Below are positions 1 through 10,130 of a DNA stretch of 39,881 nucleotides, one piece after another. The position numbers and the translations under genes are program-made. The notes beneath the pieces were generated by a model. The model was not told the origin of the DNA and searched no databases. It saw nothing but the letters and a program-made list of their open reading frames with translations. Within the stretch, counting starts at the first letter, position 1. The number at the start of each line of letters is the position of its first letter. The stretch comes from Phallusia fumigata (lineage: Eukaryota; Chordata; Ascidiacea; Phlebobranchia; Ascidiidae): positions 1-39,881 of the forward strand of contig QXVZ01027933.1 in NCBI GenBank assembly GCA_008931825.1, read 5' to 3'.

Positions 1-1560
1 ATTTCGTTTGGCACACCGTGTACCGGAAACCAACAGTGGTTTAAGACTGCTGCAGTATTCACCAGCAGATTCCGACCACGTCTGTAAGCTACCGAAACAT
101 ACCAGGATCCTGCAGAAGTGGTCAGCAGTCTGACCAGAATATAGAATTTTATCTGCTGCAATGATTGTCCATCCTCTGTTTATGGGGACAGCGGTGCAAT
201 ATCGCAAAACGAACAGCGTATGCAGCATACTCCTCCACGTCAGACTTCACAGCTGACCAGCATAATTGCTGATTCGTGCACTAAGTCGTGTCCACATTTG
301 TGTTTATCTTCGTGCACATGCTCTCAAACACGAGAGTTAAGACCTTGGGGAACCACAAGCAGCAACTTATGACGGTAAAACGGGCTATCGGTCTTGCGAT
401 ACACCGCATTATTTTGACAAACAAGGTCACTGTAGAAGGCGTAGTTAGGCCTATAAGTGACAACGTTTTACTTTGTTAGATGGTGTTCTCGTTTATCCAA
501 TAGGGTTCAGGTACTCCAAATCGTGGTACTGTTGTTGAGATACCGGAGTGCCTATATTTTGTCTCGATGAACAATTGTGGGAGCCTACTCAGGTCGAAGG
601 GCATGCGAGATTTGATTCAAATAAAGCTTGATGATAGGTAAATGCTTTTCTTTCGCTGTCACTCATAGGAATATGCCAATCAAAAGTTTTCAAGTCGAGG
701 GATAAAAATATTTGCAACCCGAGGACTGGTCAAAACCCTCATCAATATGTGGAAGCGTATAACTATGTTTCTTAGTCATGTCGTGGAGACCTCTGTAATC
801 CAGTCAGATCTTGTACTTCTGTCTTCTTAACCAACACTATGGGATTTGTCCATGGGAAAATATATATTTAGACATAATTTTTGTTGTGTCATATTGTGAA
901 CAAGGCTGGCAATCAGTTAATTGTTTCTGTAACTCAGAAACACGCTTGGGGTGTTGCCGGAAAAGGGCGGGTGTCCAGTATATTACGTAATCACACAAAC
1001 TGGGGAATTTTCGCACGACTGTAATTAATGTAAAAATAAAAAGCGCCACATCGGGATGAACAAGCGCGGAGTTAATATTTTGAAAAATAACAATTGATTT
1101 TCAAAGTTTGACATGACATTATGACGGTTTAGGTGAAGAGAGAGAGAGATATCCCACCGTTTCCAGCTGGGAGTGTCGTCGAATTGTAGTTTACCATGCA
1201 GGTTTTGTAGGAATTCAATGCCTAACGTGCAATCATTTGTAACCTGTGATGAGACTTAAACCGAAAAAGTTGCCCTAATACCATCGGCTCAGAAACATAC
1301 TCTTATTAGGCCTTCCGTTTGAGTGGGCTGTTTGCTCCAAAGTTATTTCGACATTATGTTCGGTTATCTTTTTTTGCATGAAACTTTATACCAAGCACAA
1401 TGTCCCCAGTAGTAGTTGGTACAAAAGCATGTGAGTTTTCCATTGCAAACGAAGCACCGATGTGATGAAAAGCGTCTGAAATATTTTCTTACTTTTGTTT
1501 CAGCCTCAAGCGATGCGCATTTTTCCGCAGTTACCAAATGATGAAATTGTCAACTTTAAT
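1..1560 (-). mobile_element. Decayed Ty3/Gypsy-type retrotransposon fragment
   Basis: Read on the minus strand, this stretch shows scattered pol similarity in the expected order, broken by stops and frameshifts. A protease-to-RT linker (TLGIEFLQNLHGKLQF) lies near 1165-1245. A reverse-transcriptase palm start (SPWTNPIVLVKK-like, then a KHSYTLPHIDEGFDQ-like segment) lies near 590-870. An integrase-like segment ending in GVPNE lies within about 1-290. RNase H is not recognised. The element runs off the left edge of the window and no LTR is visible. What is seen is remnant peptide similarity; the Gypsy assignment rests on known pol motif order. It is a dead copy, and no intact open frame is present. 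Confidence 0.72.
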
Positions 1561-2344
1561 TTGCGATATGTCCTTGAAGCTTGTTCCTCCTTTGAGCAGT
1601 TTTCGCGCTATAAAATTATGGTAAGACGTTTGTCCCTTATGGAGACCTGTATGTAGAGAGCGTAATGCTTCTCAATTTGGGCCAGTCCATCGGGATTCCC
1701 TGGGTCGGAAAAATGCGGCCGAGAGAAGAATCGAAAACACAATCTTGCGAGCACAAGGCCACTAGGCCATCCTGGCGATCAAAGCTATACCACAGTAAAA
1801 ACATTTTGTGGTTCCACAAAATTAACCTTTTCAGCAAGTCAATTTAAAAAAAACTAGAAGGGTGGCTTTCACCATATTGCCATTCCATATACACTATTAC
1901 CTTATTTAAAAATGCATATATATTGACCGTGTCATTTCGCATTGGGTCCCATAGTTACTAAGCTTTTTATAACATGATTGTTTCTGNCCGGGACACCCTG
2001 TCAGTGACAGGCAGCGAGTGACACCCTGTCACTAAATTGTTACAACCCCGCCTCCATGTGAGGTTGCGACTTGAGAGCCAGAGTGACTTTTGTTGTGAAA
2101 TTGCGAGCAGGTTTTGTGTATCACAGCTAAATGCCAATGGGTGAACCTAAATCATAAACTTCCAGAAGGTACGCCAGTACTTGTGTGAAAAACATTTAGC
2201 AGCGTTTGTCGATTCGTAAAACGTATTCAGACTATTTAAAATCGTGAATTGTGTACCTAAATATCAACATCATAAACTTGTTTTAGTTTAGGCATGTTGA
2301 CGATAACAAAAATAAAAGCATGACATTGATTTGTTAAAGACACT
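1561..2344. other. Intergenic, upstream of the RBM19-like gene; one N
   Basis: No gene is recognised here. A single N at 1987 marks a sequence join. The short stretch 1850-1952 (AACTAGAAGGGTGGCTT at its start, CATTGGGTC near its end) resembles 15371-15465, so it is probably an interspersed repeat fragment. Between 2000 and 2030 a short motif, GACACCCTGTCA, occurs twice in slightly different form. The promoter and 5'UTR of the downstream gene should lie in the last few hundred bases. A pyrimidine-rich stretch ending in TTTTAG at about 2281-2286 could be a 3' splice site, but nothing proves it. Confidence 0.5.
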
Positions 2345-4102
2345 ATGTCTCGTTTAATTGTAAAAAACTTGCCTGCGAAGGTAAACATTAAAAAATTTCA
2401 ACATGAAGTGTCAAGTTATGGCTCAGTCACAGATTTCCAGATGATGTACTCTAAGGATGGCACCTTTCGACGATTTGGTTTTATTGGCTACAAATCAAAG
2501 GAAGATGCAGATAAAGCACTTCATAGTCTAAATAAAAAAATGATTTTAAATCAAAAAATTAAAGTGGAAATTTGTTCAACTTTGGCTAAAGCTAGAAACA
2601 AACATACAAATTCAAAGTGCCCAAAGGATGATGCAGCTGTAGTCAAAAACAACAATTCTGCTGACCTTACATTTCTGCATTCCAAAATGCAACAGCCTAA
2701 AAATGAAACAAAAATTGAAAAACCAATTGATGCAGATGTTTCATATGATGAGGATAGACTATTTATCAGCAATCTGTCTAGTGGTTGTACTGAAGATGAT
2801 TTACAACTGCTTTTTGCTTCCTATGACTCAGCAGTGCAAGTTAATGTTCCAAGAAATGCTCAAAAAACGTGTATTGGGTATGGGTTTGCAATGTTCTCAA
2901 AGCCTTCTTATTGCAAACTAGCTCATTTAAACTTGGATGGGACTATTTTCCAAGGAAGAACAATTCACATTACAAAAGCAAAAAGTAGGGAAAGACCTGA
3001 GATTAATAAAAATGATAGTGAAAAGAAACTTATGTCTGCAAGTACACCAAGCAATAAATTCAACACATTGTTTCTTGGAACAAATTCCATTGCAAATGTC
3101 ATTGCTGAAAGAGAACAATGTGATAAAAAGTTTTTGGTAGATGGTGCTGGTGGAAAAACTGCTGCAGTTGGAGTGGCTCTGGGGGAGGCACAAATTGTAA
3201 AGGAAACAAAAGAATTTTTGGAACAGAATGGTGTGTGTATCAATTCGTTTGATGACAATCACTCCGAAAGAAGCAAAACTGTAATTATTGCCAAGAATTT
3301 GCCTCTTTCAGTTACGTCCTCAGAGTTGCGCGAAATGTTTGAGAAACATGTAGAGCTTGGAAGATTACTTCTTGCACCATCAGGTGTGGCTGCTATTATT
3401 GAATGTCTTGATGCATCAGCTGCCCGAAAAGCGTTTATGAAGCTTGCCTATAGAAGAATACATCATAAGCCTCTTTATTTAGAATGGGCCCCAGTTAGCA
3501 TATTTGAAAAAAATAAATCATCTAAACCTTTACATACTAACACTATTGCTTCAGACAATGTTGTCAGTAAAATATTTGTCAAAAATCTCAATTTTAAAAC
3601 TAATGAAGGAGATTTAAAGTCACACTTTGAAAAAGTTGGTGAAGTTGCATCTTGTTCCATAGCAAGAAAGAAAAGAGCAGTTACAGGAGAATTATTATCT
3701 ATGGGATATGGCTTTGTGGAGTACAAGCTATACAAAGATTGTAGTGCTGCTTTATTGTCATTGAACAACTCTATGTTAGATGGTCATGTGCTGAAGATAG
3801 AACCAGCACAGGATAAACAAAGTGACCCAGTAACATCCAGTGAATCCTCAAAACTGATTGTGCGTAACATTCCATTTCAAGCAAATCAAAAAGAAATTGA
3901 ACACCTTTTCAAATCATTTGGTGAACTGAGATCAGTCAGACTGCCAAGAAAAATCCAGTCTGGTGGTGATCGGGACTTGCACAGGGGATTTGCATTTGTT
4001 GATTTCCTTTCAGTTGAGAATGCTTTAAATGCATTTAATGCAATAAAAGATTCCACTCATTTGTATGGTAGAAGGCTGGTTTTGGAATGGGCAACAACAT
4101 AG
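2345..4102 (+). CDS. RBM19: RBM19/MRD1-family pre-rRNA processing RNA-binding protein (5 RRMs)
   Basis: An intronless 585-residue protein. It starts MSRLIVKNLP, the characteristic start of RBM19. Five RRM domains are visible at about residues 3-78, 137-214, 311-383, 408-485 and 502-583, each with RNP2-like (LIVKNL, LFISNL, IFVKNL, LIVRNI) and RNP1-like (FGFIGY, YGFAMF, YGFVEY, GFAFVDF) motifs. The third has the LLLAPSG loop and the HKPLYLEWAP end typical of RBM19 RRM4, and the last ends GRRLVLEWA as in RBM19 RRM6. The family acts in the nucleolus in small-subunit pre-rRNA processing. Vertebrate RBM19 is about 960 residues with six RRMs and yeast Mrd1 has five, so this copy is short: one middle RRM, the long linkers and the basic C-terminal tail are missing (it stops two residues after LEWA). 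A functional compact gene or an intact retrocopy are both possible; the lack of decay favours a gene. Confidence 0.92.
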   Translation: MSRLIVKNLPAKVNIKKFQHEVSSYGSVTDFQMMYSKDGTFRRFGFIGYKSKEDADKALHSLNKKMILNQKIKVEICSTLAKARNKHTNSKCPKDDAAVVKNNNSADLTFLHSKMQQPKNETKIEKPIDADVSYDEDRLFISNLSSGCTEDDLQLLFASYDSAVQVNVPRNAQKTCIGYGFAMFSKPSYCKLAHLNLDGTIFQGRTIHITKAKSRERPEINKNDSEKKLMSASTPSNKFNTLFLGTNSIANVIAEREQCDKKFLVDGAGGKTAAVGVALGEAQIVKETKEFLEQNGVCINSFDDNHSERSKTVIIAKNLPLSVTSSELREMFEKHVELGRLLLAPSGVAAIIECLDASAARKAFMKLAYRRIHHKPLYLEWAPVSIFEKNKSSKPLHTNTIASDNVVSKIFVKNLNFKTNEGDLKSHFEKVGEVASCSIARKKRAVTGELLSMGYGFVEYKLYKDCSAALLSLNNSMLDGHVLKIEPAQDKQSDPVTSSESSKLIVRNIPFQANQKEIEHLFKSFGELRSVRLPRKIQSGGDRDLHRGFAFVDFLSVENALNAFNAIKDSTHLYGRRLVLEWATT

Positions 4103-4245
4103 AAATATGTGGTGTTATTGAAAATTGTTTGATATAAATACCTTGTTTTTAACAGGAGAAACAAGATTGTTGGTTAGGACATTAATATAGACTTTCAAAG
4201 GTAATTGAAGTCCATTCCCTGATAATTCTATTGAAGTAGTGCACA
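4103..4245 (+). promoter_or_regulatory. Short spacer between RBM19 and TRMO with a possible 3' splice (trans-splice) acceptor
   Basis: Only 143 bp separate the RBM19 stop from the TRMO ATG. There is no AATAAA in the spacer. A good acceptor, TTGTTTTTAACAG, ends at 4155, about 90 bases before the TRMO start. In organisms with spliced-leader trans-splicing, such as tunicates, this layout (two same-strand intronless genes, no poly(A) signal, upstream acceptor) is typical of a two-gene operon. The operon reading is inference. Confidence 0.35.
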
Positions 4246-5112
4246 ATGGAAAAAACTATTCAACTTCAACCCATCGGTTATCTTGAGACTTGTTTTCAAA
4301 GCAAAAATGGCACTCCACGGCAACCATCTATTTCCTCAGCCACAAAAGGAAATCTGACAATTCTTAAAACAGTCTTCAACAACCCAGAACACAGCCTTTG
4401 TGGAATATCACAGTTTTCCTATGTTTGGATTATATTCTATTTTCACCTCAACCAAAGCAAGGGTTTAAAAGCAAAGGTTAGGCCCCCACGATTGGATGGC
4501 GCAAAAACTGGAGTTTTTGCCACACGTAGCCCACACCGACCTAATGCTGTTGGCCTCACATTGGCAAAAGTGGAAAATGTTGACAATGACACTATTTTTT
4601 TGTCAGGATTGGATATTGTAAATGGCACACCTGTACTTGATATAAAACCCTTTATTCCAGATTATGATATGCCAAGGCTCGACCTACCTGTAGTTGATGA
4701 TCCTAAAAGCTCCAGCCAACAACAAGATACTTCAGAAACAGCAAAAATTCAGAATGTAAACATTGCTGATTGGTTGGTAAATGTGTCTGAAGACAATTTT
4801 AATGTACTTTTCACAGAAAGAGCAATGCAAAACATAAAGAAGTACCAAATGAAGGATGAAACTGAAAGTCAGTGGAAATTGGATCATATTGATGCAGATG
4901 ATATGGTTCAGGTCATAAAAGACATCTTAAAGGCAGACCCTCGTTCAAGTTATCGCAGACATAAATGCTGTGACAGATTGTACTACTTTACAGTAGACAG
5001 TGCACATGTAACTGCATGGTTTGATGATACCACAGTACCCACTACTGTTGAAGTCATAAGGGTTGTGCCTACCTTATGTTTAAACAAACATCCCGAAACT
5101 AAATTGACTTGA
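4246..5112 (+). CDS. TRMO: tRNA (adenine(37)-N6)-methyltransferase, TRMO/TsaA family
   Basis: A 288-residue intronless protein. Members methylate N6 of t6A at position 37 of ANN-decoding tRNAs, giving m6t6A, using S-adenosylmethionine. The N-terminal half carries the TsaA/UPF0066 beta-barrel signatures: LQPIGYLET near residue 7, VRPPRLDG near 78-85, GVFATRSPHRPNAVGL at about 88-103, and DIKPFIPDYD near 130-140. These include the residues that bind the cofactor in the family. The C-terminal part contains DPRSSYRR and LYYFTVDSAHVTAWF, matching the metazoan TRMO C-terminal region. Human TRMO is 441 residues; the shortening is mainly in the middle linker. The ATG gives the expected N-terminus. 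A downstream AATAAA lies at 5737-5742, inside the convergent CHMP2A 3' region. Confidence 0.95.
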   Translation: MEKTIQLQPIGYLETCFQSKNGTPRQPSISSATKGNLTILKTVFNNPEHSLCGISQFSYVWIIFYFHLNQSKGLKAKVRPPRLDGAKTGVFATRSPHRPNAVGLTLAKVENVDNDTIFLSGLDIVNGTPVLDIKPFIPDYDMPRLDLPVVDDPKSSSQQQDTSETAKIQNVNIADWLVNVSEDNFNVLFTERAMQNIKKYQMKDETESQWKLDHIDADDMVQVIKDILKADPRSSYRRHKCCDRLYYFTVDSAHVTAWFDDTTVPTTVEVIRVVPTLCLNKHPETKLT

Positions 5113-5941
5113 ACATCAAAGTTGTGTGCCTTACAGATGTATTATGCTTTTCCACATTAAAAAAACATTGTATATTGTGATTTTGTGCTAGGGGTCTGAC
5201 AAACATAGCTAATTTCATAAGGTCCTATGTAGCTTCCTCAAAAACTTATGATAGTCCTGGTAACTTTTGTTACATCAAAAAAACTTACCTAGCAAAACAA
5301 CCAAAGCTCGACTGTGGTTTAGCAAACACAAGTGACAAAAGTTTATTTACTGAAGCAGTCAATGCCATTGAACATTTTTAATATTACAGAACCCCAGCCC
5401 ATAGAAAGTGTATAAAGCAGACTGGGCTGTTTAAAATATGTACAAGATGTGTTTTTAAAACTTTTATAAAAGAAAAGCAGGGATGTCATATGTCCAACTG
5501 CTTCACTGATTGTATCTTATCAGAAAAAGAAAAAGAAAGTGTTGTGGGTATGTTCTATTTGAGTTCATGACAACCACAGTGCATAATTTTTATCGTGATT
5601 TTTATGGTATTATTTGATTTCTGAAACTTATTTCGAGTCAACAGTAAGTTCAAGGCCTAAGTTTAACCAATCATCTTATCTCATCAGTTTAACAACCAAG
5701 GGTACATTAATTTGCAAGTACCATTTAAAAGTATCCAATAAAGTATGGTGTGGGCTGGGCAGTATATGTACAAAACAAATATATGCTTGACAATTGCATA
5801 ACTTTTCAAGACCATATTGGTCTCTAGTTTGTCATTGCCAACAAACCTCAAACTGTTTCTTGGCCAGACAACAGCAGGAAGCTGCTAACTTGCAATAAAA
5901 CAGAAGTGCAGTGATTGTACGACCTAAAAATTAATGGTTGT
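5113..5941. other. Convergent 3' regions of TRMO (+) and CHMP2A (-)
   Basis: No coding sequence is visible. A plus-strand AATAAA at 5737-5742 could end the TRMO (or RBM19-TRMO) transcript. A minus-strand AATAAA (complement of TTTATT at 5342-5347) could end CHMP2A. If both are used, the two mRNAs overlap antisense over roughly 400 bp. Confidence 0.4.
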
Positions 5942-7859
5942 TTAATCTCTTCTGAGGTTGTTAAGCCGAGCTTCCAAGTCTGCATCAGCGCTATCCACTG
6001 GGCCAGCACCCAATGCAGTCGGACCAGTTTTAGCCTTCGATGGTCCAGCCAAGTTTCCAGACTCAGAAGGTAGACCTCCTAGTTCCTCAGTAAGCTCAAG
6101 TCCAAGTTCAGCGAATACTTGTCGCACAATTTCGTCACTAGAATAAAAAATACTCTGTGAAATCTATTTATTACATTGGATGTATATTCCACATTACATA
6201 ATATCCACAACATAATTGTTTTTCAAGCATAAACGTAATGGATTTACAATTGCTAACTGATAGAGTTTGTTAACAGGGCGTTATCATTTAGGGATTTGGA
6301 ATGAAAAATTAAATATAAAGTAAAGAATGCCTTTCAAAATCCATTTATGCCAAAAGCATGACTTTAACCCCCACTAACAAATATGTCAACCTGCAATAGC
6401 CAATACAAAGTGTTTAAAAGTATTTTGTTACATTCGGTAGGTTCCAAATTCACCAATTTTTCACCTTTCCAACCACAAATAGTATTTTTTTGTTTACATG
6501 CCCTTTAGTTGAGACATGCTAATCCAAATGTTGTTGATCCAAAACCCTCTAATCACTACAATTTTACCTTTCTGCTTCATCATCTTCACCTTCCATTGCA
6601 TCATCAATGGCGTCTTCCATCATTTCACTTTTCATGTCTAACATTTCTGACTGCCTCTCAAAATCTTGCATAATCTTCTGAATTTGTGGCAGTTTCATCT
6701 GTTTATTCATTGAGCGCATGGCCTGAAAAGTGAAACTTTTATGTCAGAAACAACAGGGTTTGGTTGTCACTGTAATGTCAATGCCAGTAAACCTTGCATA
6801 TAAAGTTGGCATTTCTTATTTTACTCCTAGACCATCTTTACTGTAACAAGATTAGACCACCTTTACTGTAACAAAGTAATTTAGTCCACACATATTTTAT
6901 TGAACAGAAATGTGTATGTTTTGTAACAGCAATAAGAATTTTTTTCTTTGCTTGTTTTTTGTAAAATAGATCCTTGATTTTTAAATGTTAAATTAGGATT
7001 GGCAATACAAAGCAAATGGTCACTGCATCTGAACTGTTTTTTTGTCATCTCATTACTTGTCAGGAGCTTATATATTTAAATTATATACTGTAATAAGTAA
7101 TGCAAGCATTATTTTTGGTCACATGGGACAACTGCACAACCATGCAAATCTGTTACAGACAGTATATTATGTTTGTGTTGGTTTTTACCTTGGTAACACC
7201 TTTCATTGCTTGCATCATGGCATCTTGACTTTGCAAAGTGGAAATTTTTAAAGACACAGCTTGAATATTTGCCTTCATAACGATAAATTTTTTGACATAT
7301 CGCTTCGTACGCACCAGATCCTTTGCCATAATTTTAACAGCATCCTGTGGAACAGTAATTAATAAATAAGCTTTAATAATTCAATCTAAATCCATTTTGA
7401 GTTACAAAGGGTAAATATCAGTGGTTCACAAACGGTACATACTCATGACAATTACTATCAATATTAGAGACTTGTGGAGAATATGTTGTAAGACATATTT
7501 TTTGGAAAGGAAACATTAGCTGCATGACAATAAAATTTGTGCACAAGGAACTTCGAAGCAGTTTAATGGAAACAGCAAGAAGGATGTTGGAAAGCTGCTG
7601 TTGAATTTTACTCATGTATATGAGAGTTTTCAATAACTGGGCAGTCGCATAATTTAGAAATAACAGTCAGTGGGAAGCATTACTCTCTTACCATTTGCCC
7701 ATCCTTTGCCATCTTTTTAATGTCTGCAATAATTTTTTTTTCTTGTGATTCCATCTTGGTTCTCTCACGGTCTAGATTCCGCATAGTTCTGTCTAGCAAC
7801 CTCTTATTTTCTCTCAGCATCTGGGTGGGTGTCTTCTTTTTACCAAATAACCACTCCAT
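5942..7859 (-). CDS. CHMP2A: Charged multivesicular body protein 2a (ESCRT-III subunit)
   Basis: Four exons join in phase: 7859-7692, 7344-7189, 6722-6568 and 6137-5942 (stop TAA). All introns are GT-AG, and the product is 224 residues against 222 in human CHMP2A. The N-terminus MEWLFGKKKTP and the helix DRERTKMESQEKKIIADIKK give the basic membrane-binding helical core. Exon 2 carries AVKIMAKDLVRTKRY and AMKGVTK. Exon 3 carries LPQIQKIMQDFERQ and an acidic linker. Exon 4 ends DADLEARLNNLRRD, the MIT-interacting motif that recruits VPS4. ESCRT-III polymers containing CHMP2A act at endosomes, the cytokinetic midbody and the nuclear envelope. CHMP2A is preferred over CHMP2B from MEWLFGKKKTP and the C-terminus. 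Nothing is broken. Confidence 0.97.
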
Positions 7860-8370
7860 TTTTGAAATTTCCAACAAAAAACTGATAAACTATGAGAATT
7901 TTTTATGATAAACTTCGCCTAAAATCATAACCACGTCTTTAACGGGGCATACATTTTAGTCAGAATTTAACACGATTTTACAGTTTTTAGATTCCGAATT
8001 AAAAACAATTTTGCATTCTTGCTACAGTTAATCTTTTTCATCAGTATTATCAACAATCTGACATTAAGAAAAATGTGTGGCATAGTCGAACCGCCAGAGT
8101 TTATTGCCCAATCGAGTTACACATACACTTGTTCGGGGCCTAAGTGAAATGTTTTGTTTTGAGAAGATGAATCAAGCGCCCATGACGTCATACGAATGAG
8201 TGTGACGATAGACACGTGATCCAGCGTCATTCTGGTCACATGAAAACGTAAATATATTTTTGCCTGTAAATTTGTTCACATTCCAAAAGGTAAGTGTGTT
8301 TTGCGACGTAAAAACATAACCGCTAGATGGTGCAAGTTTATTTTCGACAAGGTTGGGCTTTCCAAGAACA
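7860..8370. other. Region upstream of CHMP2A, with no gene recognised
   Basis: This stretch holds the presumed CHMP2A promoter and 5'UTR (minus strand) and the DNA beyond the WSCD gap. Open frames here are short and lack family similarity. The missing 3' exons of the WSCD gene were looked for on the minus strand and were not found. Confidence 0.5.
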
Positions 8371-8488
8371 ACTGCCTGGGCGAGCACTTGGTCGAATGGT
8401 CTGAGGCGCTCGACCCATATACAGACATAAAAACCTGATCGGGATTAGTTCTCGGGAACGTCCTGGGTTCGAACCCCGTAAAAAAAAA
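8371..8488 (+). repeat. tRNA-derived SINE-like sequence
   Basis: On the plus strand, TTGGTCGAATGGTCTGAGGCGC resembles a tRNA-Leu/Ser A-box region. About 70 bases later GGGTTCGAACCCCG is a canonical B-box with T-arm, followed directly by an A-rich run that meets the N at 8489. A plausible anticodon stem is not seen, so this is more likely a SINE or tRNA pseudogene than a working tRNA. Its poly-A side abuts the gap that interrupts the WSCD gene, which may be why the assembly failed here. Confidence 0.5.
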
Positions 8489-8489
8489 N

Positions 8490-10130
8490 GTATCTGCTCC
8501 ATGTATTTCCGGATCCCGGGTAAGACGCCAGTAATGTCCTGGTATATTTAGCTGGAGGAAGAAGACGAATGTTGCCGCACCTTTTATCTTCCACAAGCGT
8601 TCGAAAAACCTGCACCGCCTTCGATGAGTTGCATGTGTCAAGCTGGTGACTCAGGTTAAAACTAAAAGATTATATTTGACATTTAATAAATTTAAATTAA
8701 TTATGTTTCAACGATTTTGTAAATCAAATATTTTCACAAGAAACAAATTTTAAGACGTGTTTATTTACCTCCACACATTCAAAATCATTATCCATTTAAA
8801 AAAAGCAAGAACATAACAAAATGTACAATTGTTTACATACCTACCTCATAGACATTTTACCGCACCAGCAGGTTTTTTCCGCATTGTACGCGGCCACTGG
8901 ATGAAGCCCGCGCTGACAAACAAGAAAACATTCAGCCGATGACGCCATTCCTAGGTGGAACACCATTTCTGCATCATCATTGGGCTTTTTGAAACATCCA
9001 TTTTGTCTCTGTTCGACGAATGGAACGGAAAATGGCTCTAAAATGGATGGTTTGAAACCGCATGAAAATGGAGTGTTAATAATAGGCATGGAGGAGTTTA
9101 GGTTCAGATTAAATTATTTAAATCGTTTTTTCACGGTCGTTAGCGTAAAACTCCAATTTACCTTTTATACACTGGCCTGTGATGAAATACATGTTTGCGC
9201 TGCTTACTCCTCCGCATGTTTCCCTTTCGTTGCCCGCACATGGAACGTTGCACAGTTTACCCGGTGTTAATAGAGTTTCTACCTTTTTCAGGGCCGAAAA
9301 GCATTTACAGTTCTTCCCCTTTTCGATGCCAACAAACCGATAATTGCTGAAAAAATGAAGTCATTGATTAAAAAAGGGAGCTTGGCCACCATGGAAGAGC
9401 TAGATCCACAAATTACTTGGATTTGCAGAAGGATATGCACCAGGTCGGTGTCATGTAATCGTACTCAACATTTTTATCGGGGATTTGCTGTGCAGCATCA
9501 TAACAACCCAAGTATCTGCCTGCATGTAAAATTAAAGTCATAAGATGATAGCACAGATTGCACTGTTAACTAATGTAGCAAAAATGACTATTATTTGTTT
9601 AAAACCCCGCGTTAAGTTGCCTTTTTGAATGCAACACGTCACCAATTTTTGAAAAATCGAAAAGTAAGATAAAAAGTGTTGCACGTATCTATAGACAGGC
9701 AGGCAATGTAGTCAGTGCAAGCATACCGCCAGGCGTTGAATCACCGAGAATAAAAAAACAAATAAAGAAAACTAACAAAAACACTTACTTTCGCAGTGAA
9801 TTGAATGGTTGTCGCTAATTGTCGGGCATAAAACGGTTGGCCTAAAAAAAATTAAAAAACATTTAGGACCTTGTAAGCTTTTCGTGTTACCATAACATCT
9901 GTGAATATAAACCATCTATCACAAGCTTGGGCCTAAAAACTGTACTGTTGCATACTTTTACGGTTAGAAAAAACTTACTTTATTACACTTTCACTACCAG
10001 AATGTTGCTCGAGAAGTTTCTGTTCAGGGTAAGGTGTGAGTAAACTGGTTTTGTACACCATAATGGTTCCTATCACCAGAAAAGTGAATGTCATCAGTGT
10101 CACTCTGCGTCGTGGGTTGAATCTGTTCAT
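8490..10130 (-). CDS. WSCD: WSC domain-containing sulfotransferase-like protein (WSCD1/2 family), 3' truncated at a gap
   Basis: Six minus-strand exons join in phase: 10130-9979, 9841-9789, 9519-9417, 9346-9162, 9037-8845 and 8661-8490. Exon 1 starts MNRFNPRRR and has a hydrophobic signal anchor (VTLMTFTFLVIGTIMVY), giving a type II Golgi topology; an upstream in-frame ATG at 10169 is an alternative start. Exons 3-4 form the first WSC domain (YLGCYD, WCISFC, CKCF, CNVPCAGNERETCGG). Exon 5 gives a second WSC domain (GCFKKP, CFLVCQRG, CWCGK). Exon 6 has a DKRC segment and then LASYPGSGNTWSRY, the PAPS 5'-phosphosulfate loop of the sulfotransferase fold. The order TM-WSC-WSC-sulfotransferase is that of WSCD1/2. 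The frame ends at the N at 8489, and the remaining roughly 200 residues are absent from the window. Assembly loss is likelier than biological truncation. Confidence 0.92.

Noticed and set aside
8980..9543. Plus-strand frames across the WSCD region
   Set aside because: Shadows of WSCD exons on the opposite strand.
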